Below, piece after piece: positions 10,762 through 24,477 of a stretch of DNA of 64,000 nt (position 1 is the first letter of the stretch; each line of letters starts with the position of its first letter). The translations under genes and the position numbers were made by a program. The notes under the pieces were generated by a model, which ran no database searches, was not told the origin of the DNA, and saw nothing but the letters and a program-made list of their open reading frames with translations. Source of the stretch: Enterobacter asburiae (GTDB taxonomy: Bacteria > Pseudomonadota > Gammaproteobacteria > Enterobacterales > Enterobacteriaceae); contig NZ_VRKN01000008.1 in the NCBI RefSeq assembly GCF_008080435.1, positions 124,001 to 188,000 of the forward strand, read 5' to 3'.

Positions 10762-11239
10762 AGAAAAATGCGAAAGGTTATTTCCCGTTGTAATCACTAA
10801 CCGAAATTATAACGGCGAAATAGCCACCAACCGCTAAAAAAAATATTTGTTGTTTTGTGCGGGATAGGATTTGGAAATTATTGGCTCCCATTCCAAAACG
10901 CTATTTTTCATTAAACGATTCAGCATACGAGAGTTTGATTTTTCGTTTTTTAGATGTCTTTTTATTGATAATTAATTGTTAATTTTTTGTTTATTTTCAA
11001 CAATGGTTATACCAATTGTCCCTTTTAGGGTATGCTTGGGGGTCCTTTCGTTATAAAGCCCACACCATGCGGCTTCGGTCATAAAAACCGACATAACTTG
11101 CAACACTTGTGACACGTGCGGCAGAACCCGGTAACACCTTCCTGACACAGGCCTAATGATGTTTACAGTAATGTAACCTTCCCGTAAAATGCCCGCACAC
11201 TTTAAACGCCACCAGACTCCGTGGAATTGAGGTCGTTAA
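10762..11239 (+). promoter_or_regulatory. ampG-cyoA intergenic region, cyo control region
   Basis: This 478-base gap holds no recognised gene. An imperfect ten-base hairpin (10785-10815) follows ampG. A strongly AT-rich block at about 10940-11000 contains TTAATTGTTAATTT, which resembles ArcA sites (TGTTAATTA-like); this fits the known repression of cyo by ArcA and FNR in E. coli. A good sigma-70 promoter lies at 11162-11190. The ArcA assignment is an inference from base composition and the known regulation of the operon. Confidence 0.5.
11162..11190 (+). promoter_or_regulatory. Probable sigma-70 promoter of cyoABCDE
   Basis: TTTACA and TAAAAT are separated by exactly 17 bases. The predicted transcript start lies about 43 bases before the cyoA ATG. 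Confidence 0.65.
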
Positions 11240-14798
<3,559 letters not shown>

Positions 14799-14799
<1 letters not shown>

Positions 14800-15125
14800 T
14801 GAGTCATTCAAACGATCATGGCGCTTCCCACGGTAGCGTAAAAACCTACATGACAGGTTTCATCCTGTCGATCATCCTGACGGTGATCCCGTTCTGGATG
14901 GTGATGAGCGGTTCTGCGTCTAAACCGGTTATTCTGGGTGCAATCCTGGTGACCGCGGTGATTCAGATTCTGGTGCATCTGGTTTGCTTCCTGCACATGA
15001 ACACCAAGTCCGATGAAGGCTGGAATATGACCGCCTTTATCTTTACCGTGATTATCATCGCTATCCTGGTAGTCGGTTCCATCTGGATTATGTGGAACCT
15101 CAACTACAACATGATGGTTCACTAA
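14799..15125 (+). CDS. cyoD: Cytochrome bo3 ubiquinol oxidase subunit IV
   Basis: Small subunit IV of the bo3 oxidase, 108 residues (E. coli 109) with three membrane helices. It is thought to help assemble copper B and heme in subunit I. The start ATG at 14799 shares a base with the cyoC stop codon. An in-frame extension of 27 residues lies wholly within cyoC and is rejected. The [18 protein letters not shown] start matches the family. Confidence 0.97.
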
Positions 15126-15136
15126 GAGCGGCGAGT

Positions 15137-16024
15137 ATGTTTAAGCAATACCTGCAAGTAACGAAACCAGGCATCATCTTTGGCAACCTGATCTCCGTGA
15201 TCGGAGGGTTCCTGCTGGCCTCTAAGGGCAGCATTGATTACACCCTCTTTATCTACACGCTGGTCGGTGTGTCACTGGTTGTTGCGTCCGGTTGTGTATT
15301 TAACAACTACATCGACATGGATATCGACAAGAAGATGGAAAGGACCAAAAATCGGGTGCTGGTGAAAGGCCTGATCGCCCCTTCCGTCTCGCTGGTGTAC
15401 GCCACCTTGCTGGGTATTGCTGGCTTTATGCTGCTGTGGTTTGGTGCTAACCCGCTGGCCTGCTGGCTGGGGGTGATGGGGTTCGTGGTGTATGTGGGCA
15501 TCTACAGCCTGTATATGAAACGCCACTCCGTCTACGGCACGCTGATTGGTTCTCTCTCCGGCGCTGCGCCGCCGGTGATTGGCTACTGCGCGGTCACGAA
15601 CGAGTTCGACAGCGGTGCGCTGATCCTGCTGGCTATCTTTAGCCTGTGGCAGATGCCGCACTCCTATGCCATCGCGATTTTCCGCTTTAAGGATTATCAG
15701 GCAGCGAACATCCCGGTTCTGCCGGTCGTGAAAGGCATTTCCGTTGCCAAGAACCACATCACGCTGTACATCATCGCCTTTGCCGTGGCAACGCTGATGC
15801 TCTCTCTGGGTGGTTACGCCGGGTATAAATATCTGGCTGTAGCCGCTGCGGTGAGCGTCTGGTGGCTCGGTATGGCGCTGCGCGGTTACAAAGTGGAAGA
15901 TGACAAAGTCTGGGCGCGCAAACTGTTTGTGTTCTCGATTGTGGCCATCACCTCGCTGTCCGTGATGATGTCCGTAGATTTCATGGTGCCAGATTCACAC
16001 AACCTGCTGACTTACGTCTGGTAA
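15137..16024 (+). CDS. cyoE: Protoheme IX farnesyltransferase (heme O synthase)
   Basis: CyoE transfers a farnesyl group from farnesyl diphosphate to heme b, giving the heme O needed by CyoB. It is a UbiA-superfamily membrane prenyltransferase with about nine helices. The first Asp-rich motif is NNYIDMDID, where E. coli has Arg in place of Met; the second motif region is [15 protein letters not shown]. The protein has 295 residues (E. coli 296). The ATG at 15137 follows GAGCGGCGAG; the in-frame extension into cyoD is rejected. It is the last gene of the operon. Its substrate depends on IspA, encoded at 21624 in this window. Confidence 0.97.
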   Translation: MFKQYLQVTKPGIIFGNLISVIGGFLLASKGSIDYTLFIYTLVGVSLVVASGCVFNNYIDMDIDKKMERTKNRVLVKGLIAPSVSLVYATLLGIAGFMLLWFGANPLACWLGVMGFVVYVGIYSLYMKRHSVYGTLIGSLSGAAPPVIGYCAVTNEFDSGALILLAIFSLWQMPHSYAIAIFRFKDYQAANIPVLPVVKGISVAKNHITLYIIAFAVATLMLSLGGYAGYKYLAVAAAVSVWWLGMALRGYKVEDDKVWARKLFVFSIVAITSLSVMMSVDFMVPDSHNLLTYVW

Positions 16025-16040
16025 GCCACAACAGGTGAAT

Positions 16041-16066
16041 AAAGGGGTGCTTCGGCACCCTTTTTT
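16041..16066 (+). terminator. Rho-independent terminator of the cyo operon
   Basis: GGGTGC pairs with GCACCC around a TTCG tetraloop, extended by AAA/TTT pairing, followed by six T. It lies 16 bases past the cyoE stop. Confidence 0.92.
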
Positions 16067-16173
16067 ATTCACTGAATCTATTAATAACGCATGTAATATT
16101 TGTTAAATAACCCTTTATTTACCCCGCCCCTTCCCCGCACTACACTATGGCCTGCTTTTGAACTGAGGTGGTA

Positions 16174-17535
16174 ATGAACGATTATAAAATGACGCCAGGC
16201 GAGCTACGCGCGACCTGGGGCTTAGGGACTGTCTTCTCGCTACGGATGCTTGGCATGTTTATGGTCCTGCCTGTTCTGACCACGTACGGTATGGCGCTGC
16301 AGGGCGCCAGCGAGGCGCTGATTGGCCTCGCGATCGGCATTTACGGTCTGGCGCAGGCAGTATTCCAGATCCCGTTTGGCCTGCTCTCTGACCGGGTGGG
16401 TCGAAAACCGCTGATCGTCGGCGGGCTGCTGGTCTTTGTGCTCGGAAGCGTTATTGCCGCCCTCTCCCACTCCATCTGGGGGATTATTCTCGGCCGCGCT
16501 CTGCAGGGTTCCGGCGCGATTGCCGCCGCGGTGATGGCGCTGCTGTCAGACTTAACCCGCGAGCAGAACCGCACCAAAGCGATGGCGTTTATTGGCGTGA
16601 GCTTTGGCGTGACTTTTGCGATCGCGATGGTGCTGGGTCCCATCATTACGCACACATTGGGTCTGCACGCCCTGTTCTGGATGATTGCCGTGTTGGCAAC
16701 CATCGGTATTGCCTTAACTCTGTGGGTCGTGCCGAACAGCAAAAACCACGTTCTGAACCGTGAATCGGGGATGGTAAAAGGCTGCTTCAGCAAAGTGATT
16801 GTCGAGCCGCGCCTGCTGAAGCTGAACTTCGGCATCATGTGTCTGCACATTCTGCTGATGTCCACATTCGTTGCCCTGCCAGGCCAGCTTGCCGCAGCGG
16901 GTTTTCCGGCGGCTGAGCACTGGAAAATCTATCTGGTCACGATGCTGATTTCGTTTGTCTCCGTCGTGCCGTTCATCATCTACGCCGAAGTGAAGCGCAA
17001 AATGAAGCGCGTCTTCGTGGGCTGCGTGGCGGTCCTGCTGATTGCCGAAATTGTGCTCTGGGGTGCAGGTCCGCACTTCTGGGAACTGATTGCCGGCGTA
17101 CAGCTGTTCTTCCTGGCCTTTAATCTGATGGAAGCGCTGTTGCCGTCGCTTATCAGCAAAGAGTCCCCCGCCGGTTACAAAGGCACGGCGATGGGTATTT
17201 ACTCCACCAGCCAGTTTCTCGGCGTGGCGATTGGCGGCTCGCTTGGCGGCTGGGTGGATGGGCTGTTTGATTCACAGACCGTGTTTCTCGCCGGTGCGCT
17301 ACTGGCGACAGTCTGGTTGCTGGTCGCCAGCACCATGAAAGAGCCGCGCTACGTGAGCAGCCTGCGGGTAGAAATTCCGGATGATGTGGAGATCAACGAC
17401 GCGCTAAAACAGCGTCTTACATCGACAGAGGGCGTGAGTGAAGTGCTTATCGCGGCAGAAGAGCGCAGCGCGTATGTCAAAATAGACAGTAAAATGACCA
17501 ACCGCTTCGAAGTCGAGCAGGCGCTCAAAGCGTGA
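16174..17535 (+). CDS. yajR: YajR, MFS transporter with C-terminal YAM domain
   Basis: Inner-membrane major facilitator of the drug/proton antiporter type; its natural substrate is unknown. The 12 membrane helices carry the MFS motif A LLSDRVGRKPL between helices 2 and 3. The last 65 or so residues (from about 390) form the ferredoxin-like YAM domain known from the E. coli YajR structure, with a hydrophilic linker before it. The ATG at 16174 is preferred over a GTG two codons earlier because GAGGTGG lies at proper spacing. 453 residues, close to E. coli. It shares a bidirectional terminator with the convergent yajQ. Confidence 0.94.
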   Translation: MNDYKMTPGELRATWGLGTVFSLRMLGMFMVLPVLTTYGMALQGASEALIGLAIGIYGLAQAVFQIPFGLLSDRVGRKPLIVGGLLVFVLGSVIAALSHSIWGIILGRALQGSGAIAAAVMALLSDLTREQNRTKAMAFIGVSFGVTFAIAMVLGPIITHTLGLHALFWMIAVLATIGIALTLWVVPNSKNHVLNRESGMVKGCFSKVIVEPRLLKLNFGIMCLHILLMSTFVALPGQLAAAGFPAAEHWKIYLVTMLISFVSVVPFIIYAEVKRKMKRVFVGCVAVLLIAEIVLWGAGPHFWELIAGVQLFFLAFNLMEALLPSLISKESPAGYKGTAMGIYSTSQFLGVAIGGSLGGWVDGLFDSQTVFLAGALLATVWLLVASTMKEPRYVSSLRVEIPDDVEINDALKQRLTSTEGVSEVLIAAEERSAYVKIDSKMTNRFEVEQALKA

Positions 17536-17536
17536 T

Positions 17537-17563
17537 AAAAAGCCCGGTTAAACCGGGCTTTTT
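17537..17563. terminator. Bidirectional terminator between yajR and yajQ
   Basis: AAAAAGCCCGGTT is followed by its near-perfect reverse complement AACCGGGCTTTTT, so a stable hairpin with a U run forms on either strand. It lies between convergent genes. Confidence 0.9.
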
Positions 17564-17566
17564 ATA

Positions 17567-18058
17567 TTAATCGCGGAAGTTTTTAAACTGGAACGGTTGT
17601 CCCAGATCGCCGCCGCGCACCAGCGCCATTACGGACTGGAGGTCATCGCGGGACTTACCGGTGACGCGAATTTCTTCGCCCTGGATCTGCGCCTGCACCT
17701 TCAGCTTGCTGTCTTTGATGAGCTTAACGATCTTCTTCTGCACCGCACTCTCAATGCCCTGCTTCAGCTTAGCTTCAACAAACCAGTTTTTACCGCTGTG
17801 TACAAACTCTTCCGGCACATCCAGAGACGTTCCTTCAATGCCGCGTTTTAACAGCTTGGCGCGCAGAATGTCGAGCAGCTGATTCACCTGGAAATCAGAC
17901 TCGCTCAGCACCTTAATGGTCTTATTTGCGTCGTTCAGCTCAAACGACGCCTCAACGCCACGAAAATCGAAACGTGACTCAACTTCGCGGGTTGCGTTCT
18001 CAACGCCGTTGCGAACTTCCTGGATATCAACTTCGGAAACAATATCGAAAGATGGCAT
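17567..18058 (-). CDS. yajQ: YajQ, nucleotide-binding protein (UPF0234)
   Basis: Cytoplasmic protein of the YajQ/XC_3703 family with two ferredoxin-like folds; homologues bind nucleic acid or cyclic di-GMP. The 163 residues match E. coli. Conserved blocks include [25 protein letters not shown] and the C-terminal [15 protein letters not shown]. The start at 18058 has GGGAG upstream; a six-residue extension is not conserved. It is convergent with yajR and divergent from panE. The physiological role in enterobacteria is unsettled. Confidence 0.96.
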   Translation of the reverse strand: MPSFDIVSEVDIQEVRNGVENATREVESRFDFRGVEASFELNDANKTIKVLSESDFQVNQLLDILRAKLLKRGIEGTSLDVPEEFVHSGKNWFVEAKLKQGIESAVQKKIVKLIKDSKLKVQAQIQGEEIRVTGKSRDDLQSVMALVRGGDLGQPFQFKNFRD

Positions 18059-18132
18059 CTTTTCTTCTCCCTTCACTTTTGTTGCGTTGCATAATACCCG
18101 CTACTAGGCATAACTCAACAGAAGCTTAGCTG

Positions 18133-18138
18133 TATAAT
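18133..18138 (+). promoter_or_regulatory. Probable -10 element of the panE-yajL promoter
   Basis: A perfect TATAAT lies 42 bases before the panE ATG, in the short gap divergent from yajQ. No good -35 hexamer was seen at 16-18 bases. Confidence 0.45.
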
Positions 18139-18179
18139 TAAGCTGTAACACCTGGCGCAGTTGCAGGTGAGGAGGAACA

Positions 18180-19091
18180 ATGAAAATTACAGTGCTCGGA
18201 TGCGGAGCGCTTGGTCAGCTGTGGCTGACCGCGCTGTGCAAGCACGGACATGAGGTTCAGGGCTGGCTGCGCGTGCCCCAGCCCTATTGCAGTGTGAACC
18301 TGATTGGTGAAGACGGAAGCCTCTTTAACGAATCACTGACCGCGAACGATCCTGATTTCCTGGCACAAAGCGACCTTTTACTCGTGACGCTCAAAGCGTG
18401 GCAGGTCTCAGACGCGGTAAAGACACTGGCCGCGCAGCTCCCCCCCACTTCACCCATCCTGCTGCTGCATAACGGCATGGGGACCCTTGATGAGCTGAAA
18501 AGCGTCCCTCAGCCCCTGCTGATGGCGACGACCACGCACGCTGCACGTCGTGACGGCAACATCATCGTACACGTCGCCAGCGGTGTGACGCACATCGGCC
18601 CCGCCAGAACGCAGGATGGCGACTACAGTTATCTTGCCGATGTGCTGCAGAAGGTGTTGCCGGACGTGGCCTGGCATAACCATATTCGCCCTCAGCTGTG
18701 GCGTAAGCTTGCGGTAAACTGCGTGATCAATCCGCTGACGGCGCTGTGGGACTGCCCGAACGGGGAGCTGAAAAATCATCCGCAGGAGGTTGCGATGCTG
18801 TGTGCTGAAGTCGCGGCGGTCGTTGAGCGGGAAGGCTTACATACCTCGGCAGACGATTTGCGCTGTTATGTCGAGCAGGTCATTGAGAGTACCGCAGAAA
18901 ACATCTCCTCAATGTTGCAGGATGTTCGGGCATTACGCCACACAGAGATCGACTACATCACTGGCTATCTGCTAAAACGCGCCCGTGCGCACGGCATCGC
19001 CGTGCCGGAAAACGCCCGTCTGTATGACCTGGTTAAACGTAAGGAGAGTGAATATGAGCGCGTCAGCACTGATCTGTCTCGCCCCTGGTAG
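18180..19091 (+). CDS. panE: 2-dehydropantoate 2-reductase (ketopantoate reductase)
   Basis: PanE reduces 2-dehydropantoate to pantoate with NADPH, a step in pantothenate and CoA synthesis. The 303 residues match E. coli. The Rossmann start [15 protein letters not shown] binds [18 protein letters not shown] contains the conserved catalytic-site Lys and Asn, and the C-terminal helical domain includes [21 protein letters not shown] precedes the ATG. The 3' end overlaps yajL by 38 bases, so the two genes are probably co-transcribed and coupled. Confidence 0.97.
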   Translation: MKITVLGCGALGQLWLTALCKHGHEVQGWLRVPQPYCSVNLIGEDGSLFNESLTANDPDFLAQSDLLLVTLKAWQVSDAVKTLAAQLPPTSPILLLHNGMGTLDELKSVPQPLLMATTTHAARRDGNIIVHVASGVTHIGPARTQDGDYSYLADVLQKVLPDVAWHNHIRPQLWRKLAVNCVINPLTALWDCPNGELKNHPQEVAMLCAEVAAVVEREGLHTSADDLRCYVEQVIESTAENISSMLQDVRALRHTEIDYITGYLLKRARAHGIAVPENARLYDLVKRKESEYERVSTDLSRPW

Positions 19092-19647
19092 CGAAGAGAT
19101 GGAAGCGGTCACCACCATTGATTTGATGGTGCGCGGCGGCATTAAGGTCACCACCGCCAGCGTCGCCAGCGACGGTAATCTGGCAATCACCTGTTCACGC
19201 GGGGTGAAAATCCTCGCGGATGCACCGTTGGTACAGGTGGCTGACGGCGATTACGACATCATCGTGCTGCCCGGCGGCTTAAAAGGCGCGGAATATTTTC
19301 GCGACAGCCCGCTGCTGGTCGAGACCGTGCGTCAGTTTCATTTATCCGGCCGCATTGTCGCGGCAATCTGTGCCGCCGCCGGAACGGTTCTGATTCCGCA
19401 CGATATCTTCCCCATCGGCAATATGACCGGCTTCCCGGGGCTTAAGGATACGATCCCGGAAGAGCATTGGGTGGATAAACGCGTGGTCTGGGATCCGCGC
19501 GTCAACCTGCTAACCAGCCAGGGGCCGGGCACCGCGATTGATTTTGCGCTGAAGATTATTGACCTGCTTGTCGGACGCGAGAAAGCGTACGAAGTGGCGT
19601 CATCGCTGGTGATGCCGGCGGGGATTTATAACTACTATGAAGAGTAG
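19054..19647 (+). CDS. yajL: YajL, DJ-1/PfpI-family chaperone/deglycase
   Basis: YajL is a DJ-1 (Parkinsonism-associated) homologue involved in protection from oxidative and carbonyl stress. The reactive cysteine is Cys106 in the nucleophile elbow [11 protein letters not shown]. coli has AICAAPATV, so the residues after the elbow differ. Glu14 or Glu15 near the start would be the partner acid. 197 residues against 196 in E. coli. The start at 19054 follows AAGGAGAGTG and lies inside panE; longer in-frame starts overlap panE deeply and are not conserved. It is followed by a REP pair. Confidence 0.95.
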   Translation: MSASALICLAPGSEEMEAVTTIDLMVRGGIKVTTASVASDGNLAITCSRGVKILADAPLVQVADGDYDIIVLPGGLKGAEYFRDSPLLVETVRQFHLSGRIVAAICAAAGTVLIPHDIFPIGNMTGFPGLKDTIPEEHWVDKRVVWDPRVNLLTSQGPGTAIDFALKIIDLLVGREKAYEVASSLVMPAGIYNYYEE

Positions 19648-19658
19648 CGCATAAAAAA

Positions 19659-19735
19659 GCCGGGTAGCGGCTACGCCTTACCCGGCCTACAAATGCACGG
19701 TACCGTAGGTCCGGTAAGCGAAGCGCCACCGGGCG
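19659..19735. repeat. REP pair (BIME) between yajL and thiI
   Basis: Two REP units in opposite orientation: 19659-19690 (GCCGGGT with ACCCGGC arms) and 19705-19735 (CCGGTAAGCG / CGCCACCGGG type). They lie between the 3' ends of convergent genes. AAAAAA before the first unit would give U runs on the minus strand, so the element may also terminate thiI transcripts. Confidence 0.88.
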
Positions 19736-19740
19736 AGAAA

Positions 19741-21189
19741 CTACGGGCGATACACCTTTACATTCGCAAAGCCCTGCTCACGCAGATACAGCGCCTGCAG
19801 GCGGCTCATCACCCCACGCTCGCACCACAGCAGATACGTTTTGCTCTTGTCGAGATCGCCAAATTTCGTGCTCAGCTTGTAGAACGGCAGAGAAACCACC
19901 TCAACGCCTTCGACGTTAAGCGGGCTGGCGTCCTGTTCATCAATCGAACGAATATCCACAATCACATCGCTGGCACCAAAACCGCTGACGGTTTCAACTT
20001 CAACCACTTCCTGCTCGGTCTGCTGGGCAATCTCACGGATATCAATGTTGGAGGCTTCCTCCACCACTTTGTCCAGGATGGCAAAATCGAAGTTCTCTTC
20101 TTCCGCTTCGATCTTCGCCTTCACCGCTTTCACCGTTGGGCTTTTTGAGATCACGCCGCAGTATTCCGGCATGGTGCGGGCAAAATCTTCGGTGCCGATT
20201 TCGCGCGCCAGATCGATGATGTGCTCTTTATCGTGGGAGATCAGCGGACGCAGGATCAGCGTATCAGACACGTTGTCGATCAGACGCAGGTTGGTCAGCG
20301 TCTGACTAGAGACCTGGCCCAGCGCTTCGCCGGTGACCAGCGCCTGCACGCCATAGCGTTCAGCCACTTTGGACGCCGCGCGCACCATCATGCGCTTCAG
20401 CACCACGCCCATCTGGCCGTCGTCCACTTTTTCGAGGATTTCACCGACCACAGGTTCGAAGTTGATCGCCACAAAACGCACACGGTGGGAGCTGCCGAAG
20501 CGGTTCCACAGGTAATGCGCGACCTGACGAACGCCGATTTCATGCGCTGCACCGCCCAGGTTGAAGAAGCAGTAGTGCACGCGGCAGCCGCGACGCATCA
20601 GCATATAGCTGGAGACGCCGGAGTCGAAGCCGCCGGAGATCAGGGACAATACGTCTTCCTGAGTGCCAATCGGGAAGCCGCCGATACCTTCATAGCGCCC
20701 TTTCACCAGCAGCAGGCGATCGTTTTCGATCTCCAGGTTCACGGTCACGTCCGGGTTGGTCAGACGTACGCGCGCCGTCTCAACATGCTGGTTCAGACCA
20801 CCGCCGACGTAACGTTCCACTTCAATGGAGCTGAATTCGTGCTTGCCGCGACGCTTCACGCGCACGCAGAAGGTTTTGCCTTCGATCTGATCGCGGTACT
20901 GGACCAGCGCTTTCTCGAAGATGTCGTGCATATCGCTGAACGGAACATCTTCCACTTCGAGAATATGGTGGATCCCCGGAATACGGGTCAGCGCGTCGCG
21001 GATATCCTGACGTTTGTTTTCGTCTTTCGCACGGACCTCAACGTGGTCCCAGTGGCGCACCACGGCGAGGGTTTCGTCGTAGTGCTTTAATACGTTACGA
21101 ATGTTCCCGGTGAGAATTTTAATAAAGCGCAAACGCACAGATTGGCTTTTGATGGTGATTTCAGGGAACAATTTAATGATAAACTTCAT
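19741..21189 (-). CDS. thiI: ThiI, tRNA 4-thiouridine and thiazole sulfurtransferase
   Basis: ThiI adenylates and thiolates U8 of tRNA and supplies sulfur for thiamine thiazole. Domain order is ferredoxin-like plus THUMP (about 1-165), PP-loop ATPase with [12 protein letters not shown] (about 180-191), and a C-terminal rhodanese domain with the catalytic Cys456 in [10 protein letters not shown]; the other redox cysteine is in [11 protein letters not shown] (about 344). The 482 residues match E. coli. The start codon has a weak purine tract (TTAAGAAACATT-like). The stop is only five bases from a REP unit. Confidence 0.98.
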   Translation of the reverse strand: MKFIIKLFPEITIKSQSVRLRFIKILTGNIRNVLKHYDETLAVVRHWDHVEVRAKDENKRQDIRDALTRIPGIHHILEVEDVPFSDMHDIFEKALVQYRDQIEGKTFCVRVKRRGKHEFSSIEVERYVGGGLNQHVETARVRLTNPDVTVNLEIENDRLLLVKGRYEGIGGFPIGTQEDVLSLISGGFDSGVSSYMLMRRGCRVHYCFFNLGGAAHEIGVRQVAHYLWNRFGSSHRVRFVAINFEPVVGEILEKVDDGQMGVVLKRMMVRAASKVAERYGVQALVTGEALGQVSSQTLTNLRLIDNVSDTLILRPLISHDKEHIIDLAREIGTEDFARTMPEYCGVISKSPTVKAVKAKIEAEEENFDFAILDKVVEEASNIDIREIAQQTEQEVVEVETVSGFGASDVIVDIRSIDEQDASPLNVEGVEVVSLPFYKLSTKFGDLDKSKTYLLWCERGVMSRLQALYLREQGFANVKVYRP

Positions 21190-21380
21190 GGCGGCAATGT
21201 TTCTTAGGCAAGCGTATTAAGGCTTGTAATGGAAAAGAGTACAGCAGCCCACACCCGTGGCTGCATCCAGGCGCGCAAGTATACCACCATCGCGCCGCTC
21301 CTGTGCACATTGCGCGTTATTTGATAATTGCCCTGAGTCCGTTACCATGTCGGGGCTGAGAATATAAGAGTCAATTCACT

Positions 21381-21623
21381 ATGCCGAAGAAGAACGACGC
21401 ACCGGCCAGTTTCGAAACTGCGCTGAGTGAACTGGAGCAAATCGTAACCCGTCTTGAGAGCGGCGATCTCCCGCTGGAAGAGGCGCTCAACGAATTCGAG
21501 CGTGGCGTGCAGCTGGCGCGCCAGGGGCAGGTCAAACTGCAGCAGGCCGAGCAGCGCGTGCAGATCCTGCTTTCCGACAGCGAAGATGCGAAAACCACGC
21601 CTTTTACACCGGACGCCGAGTAA
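21381..21623 (+). CDS. xseB: Exodeoxyribonuclease VII small subunit
   Basis: XseB forms the multi-subunit ExoVII with XseA (not in this window), which degrades single-stranded DNA from both ends. 80 residues, the E. coli length, mostly two helices with the family pattern [23 protein letters not shown]. It is the first gene of xseB-ispA-dxs and its TAA is directly followed by the ispA ATG. It is divergent from thiI. Confidence 0.97.
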   Translation: MPKKNDAPASFETALSELEQIVTRLESGDLPLEEALNEFERGVQLARQGQVKLQQAEQRVQILLSDSEDAKTTPFTPDAE

Positions 21624-22523
21624 ATGGATTTTGCCAATGAGCTTCAGGCGCGTGTCGTACGCGCCAACGACGCCCTGCGCCGTTTTATTGCGCCACAGCC
21701 TTTTCAGAACACTCCACTGGTTGAAGCCATGCACTATGGCGCACTCTTGGGTGGAAAGCGCCTGCGCCCGTTCCTGGTGTACGCCACAGGCAATATGTTT
21801 GGTATCAGCGATGACACGCTGGACGCCCCGGCAGCCGCCGTTGAGTGCATCCATGCCTACTCGCTGATCCACGACGATCTCCCGGCCATGGACGACGACG
21901 ACTTGCGTCGGGGACAACCCACCTGCCATATCAAGTTTGGCGAGGCGAATGCCATTCTGGCGGGTGATGCCCTGCAAACGCTGGCGTTCTCGATTCTGAG
22001 CGACGCGCCGATGGCGGAAGTGGCTGACCGCGACCGCCTGGCGATGATCTCCGAACTGGCGATGGCCAGCGGCGTGGCCGGCATGTGTGGCGGTCAGGCG
22101 CTGGACCTTGAAGCGGAAGGACGTCAGGTTAATCTGGAACAGCTGGAGCGTATTCATCGCCATAAAACAGGGGCATTGATTCGTTCCGCCGTTCGCCTGG
22201 GCGCGCTGAGCGCGGGTGAGCAAGGGCGCAAAGCCCTGCCGATTCTGGACAGATACGCAGAAAGTATCGGTCTGGCATTCCAGGTTCAGGATGACATTCT
22301 GGATGTGGTGGGCGATACTGCAACATTGGGTAAACGTCAGGGTGCGGACCAGCAGCTTGGCAAAAGTACCTACCCCGCCCTGCTGGGTCTTGAGCAAGCC
22401 CAACGTAAAGCCCGGGATCTGATTGACGATGCCCGCCAGTCGCTAAATGAACTGGCCGCGCAATCGCTGGATACCTCGGCACTGGAAGCGCTAGCGGACT
22501 ATATAATCCAGCGTGATAAATAA
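21624..22523 (+). CDS. ispA: Farnesyl diphosphate synthase
   Basis: IspA condenses isopentenyl diphosphate with DMAPP and geranyl diphosphate to make farnesyl diphosphate, the precursor of undecaprenyl and octaprenyl chains and of heme O. The first Asp-rich motif is DDLPAMDDDDLRRG (about 84-97) and the second is DDILDVVGD (about 224-232), with the conserved Lys/Arg substrate sites in GGKRLRP. The 299 residues match E. coli. It abuts xseB with no gap and lies 24 bases before dxs, so it is coupled with both. Confidence 0.98.
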   Translation: MDFANELQARVVRANDALRRFIAPQPFQNTPLVEAMHYGALLGGKRLRPFLVYATGNMFGISDDTLDAPAAAVECIHAYSLIHDDLPAMDDDDLRRGQPTCHIKFGEANAILAGDALQTLAFSILSDAPMAEVADRDRLAMISELAMASGVAGMCGGQALDLEAEGRQVNLEQLERIHRHKTGALIRSAVRLGALSAGEQGRKALPILDRYAESIGLAFQVQDDILDVVGDTATLGKRQGADQQLGKSTYPALLGLEQAQRKARDLIDDARQSLNELAAQSLDTSALEALADYIIQRDK

Positions 22524-22547
22524 ACTATATATCTCGATGAGCCTTTG

Positions 22548-24410
22548 ATGAGTTTTGATATTGCCAAATACCCGACACTGGCGTTAGTTGACTCCACCCA
22601 GGAGTTACGTCTGTTGCCGAAAGAGAGCCTGCCGAAGCTGTGCGACGAGCTTCGTCGCTACCTGCTCGACAGCGTAAGCCGCTCCAGCGGCCATTTCGCC
22701 TCCGGGCTTGGCACGGTAGAGCTGACCGTGGCGCTGCACTATGTCTATAACACGCCGTTCGATCAGCTCATCTGGGACGTGGGCCACCAGGCTTATCCGC
22801 ACAAAATTCTGACCGGACGTCGCGATAAAATTGGCACCATTCGTCAGAAAGGCGGCCTGCACCCGTTCCCGTGGCGTGGTGAGAGCGAGTATGACGTGCT
22901 GAGCGTCGGCCACTCCTCCACCTCCATTTCTGCGGGCATCGGTATTGCCGTTGCCGCCGAAAAAGAGAACAAGCAGCGCCGCACCGTCTGCGTGATTGGT
23001 GACGGCGCCATTACCGCCGGCATGGCCTTCGAAGCCATGAACCATGCGGGCGACATCAAGCCGGACATGCTGGTTATCCTTAACGATAACGAAATGTCGA
23101 TCTCCGAGAACGTCGGCGCGCTGAACAACCATCTGGCCCAGTTGCTCTCCGGCAAGCTTTACTCCTCGTTGCGTGAAGGCGGCAAGAAAGTCTTCTCCGG
23201 CGTACCGCCGATTAAAGAGCTGCTCAAGCGTACCGAAGAACACATCAAAGGCATGGTCGTGCCGGGCACCCTGTTTGAAGAGCTGGGCTTTAACTATATT
23301 GGCCCGGTTGACGGCCACGACGTGCTGGGTCTGGTGACCACGCTTAAGAACATGCGCGACCTGAAAGGCCCGCAGTTCCTGCATATCATGACCAAAAAAG
23401 GGCGTGGCTACGAACCGGCGGAAAAAGATCCGATCACCTTCCACGCGGTCCCGAAATTTGACCCGTCCAGCGGCTGTCTGCCAAAAAGCAGCGGCGGCAT
23501 GCCGAGCTATTCAAAAATCTTCGGTGACTGGCTGTGCGAAACCGCAGCGAAAGACAACAAGCTGATGGCGATCACCCCGGCCATGCGTGAAGGCTCCGGC
23601 ATGGTGGAGTTCTCCCGAAAATACCCTGACCAGTATTTTGACGTTGCCATTGCCGAGCAGCATGCGGTGACGTTTGCAGCGGGCCTGGCCATTGGCGGCT
23701 ACAAGCCGGTTGTCGCTATCTATTCCACCTTCCTGCAGCGCGCCTACGATCAGGTGATCCATGACGTGGCGATTCAGAAGCTGCCGGTACTGTTTGCTAT
23801 CGATCGTGCGGGTATCGTCGGTGCTGACGGCCAGACACACCAGGGCGCGTTTGACCTGTCGTTCCTGCGTTGTATCCCGGGTATGGTCATCATGACGCCA
23901 AGCGACGAGAACGAATGTCGCCAGATGCTGTTTACCGGCTACCACTACCAGGACGGCCCAAGCGCCGTTCGCTATCCGCGCGGCAATGCAGTAGGCGTTG
24001 AGCTCCAGCCGCTGGAAAAACTGCCGATCGGTAAAGGTCTGGTGAAGCGTCGCGGTGAGAAAGTGGCGATCCTGAACTTCGGTACGCTGATGCCAGAGGC
24101 GGCGAAAGCGGCTGAAACGCTGAATGCTACCCTGGTAGACATGCGCTTTGTGAAGCCGCTCGACGACTCTCTGATCCTGAGTATGGCCGAGACGCATGAC
24201 GTGCTGGTCACGCTGGAAGAAAACGCCATCATGGGCGGCGCGGGCAGCGGTGTGAACGAGGTGCTGATGGCAAATCGTAAAGCCGTGCCGGTGCTGAACC
24301 TCGGCCTGCCGGATCATTTCATTCCGCAAGGTACTCAGGACGAAGCCCGTGCGGCGATTGGCCTGGACGCGGCTGGTATCGAAGCCAAAATCCGCAGCAG
24401 GCTGGACTGA
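22548..24410 (+). CDS. dxs: 1-deoxy-D-xylulose-5-phosphate synthase
   Basis: Dxs makes DXP from pyruvate and glyceraldehyde 3-phosphate using thiamine diphosphate, the first step of the MEP isoprenoid route. It also feeds thiamine and pyridoxal synthesis. The ThDP motif [15 protein letters not shown]-to-NDN spans about 151-183, the catalytic His is in the [10 protein letters not shown] region, and the activating Glu is in [10 protein letters not shown]. The ATG at 22548 gives 620 residues as in E. coli; a TTG one codon earlier is rejected. Together with ispA this operon provides isoprenoid flux; the product also connects to ThiI in thiamine synthesis. Confidence 0.98.
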   Translation: MSFDIAKYPTLALVDSTQELRLLPKESLPKLCDELRRYLLDSVSRSSGHFASGLGTVELTVALHYVYNTPFDQLIWDVGHQAYPHKILTGRRDKIGTIRQKGGLHPFPWRGESEYDVLSVGHSSTSISAGIGIAVAAEKENKQRRTVCVIGDGAITAGMAFEAMNHAGDIKPDMLVILNDNEMSISENVGALNNHLAQLLSGKLYSSLREGGKKVFSGVPPIKELLKRTEEHIKGMVVPGTLFEELGFNYIGPVDGHDVLGLVTTLKNMRDLKGPQFLHIMTKKGRGYEPAEKDPITFHAVPKFDPSSGCLPKSSGGMPSYSKIFGDWLCETAAKDNKLMAITPAMREGSGMVEFSRKYPDQYFDVAIAEQHAVTFAAGLAIGGYKPVVAIYSTFLQRAYDQVIHDVAIQKLPVLFAIDRAGIVGADGQTHQGAFDLSFLRCIPGMVIMTPSDENECRQMLFTGYHYQDGPSAVRYPRGNAVGVELQPLEKLPIGKGLVKRRGEKVAILNFGTLMPEAAKAAETLNATLVDMRFVKPLDDSLILSMAETHDVLVTLEENAIMGGAGSGVNEVLMANRKAVPVLNLGLPDHFIPQGTQDEARAAIGLDAAGIEAKIRSRLD

Positions 24411-24424
24411 CCCCTCCCCCCCCC
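24411..24424 (+). repeat. Polycytosine tract between dxs and yajO
   Basis: CCCCT is followed by nine consecutive C and then TTTTCC, directly after the dxs stop codon. Such a homopolymer is prone to slippage, but it is outside coding sequence. Confidence 0.7.
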
Positions 24425-24428
24425 TTTT

Positions 24429-24473
24429 CCGCTCCTGCTATGCTTAAACCTGGTGTTTAAACAGCAGGAGCGG
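24429..24473 (+). promoter_or_regulatory. Long hairpin covering the yajO ribosome-binding site
   Basis: CCGCTCCTGCT (24429-24439) is the perfect reverse complement of AGCAGGAGCGG (24463-24473). Inside it TTAAAC (24444-24449) pairs with GTTTAA (24455-24460). The 3' arm contains AGGAG, the only good ribosome site for the yajO GTG start at 24478. The structure could block yajO translation or end dxs transcripts, although there is no U run. Confidence 0.65.
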
Positions 24474-24477
24474 AACC

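Noticed and set aside
20221-21090. A 289-codon open frame antisense to thiI
   Set aside because: Complete overlap with a conserved gene and no recognisable protein features.
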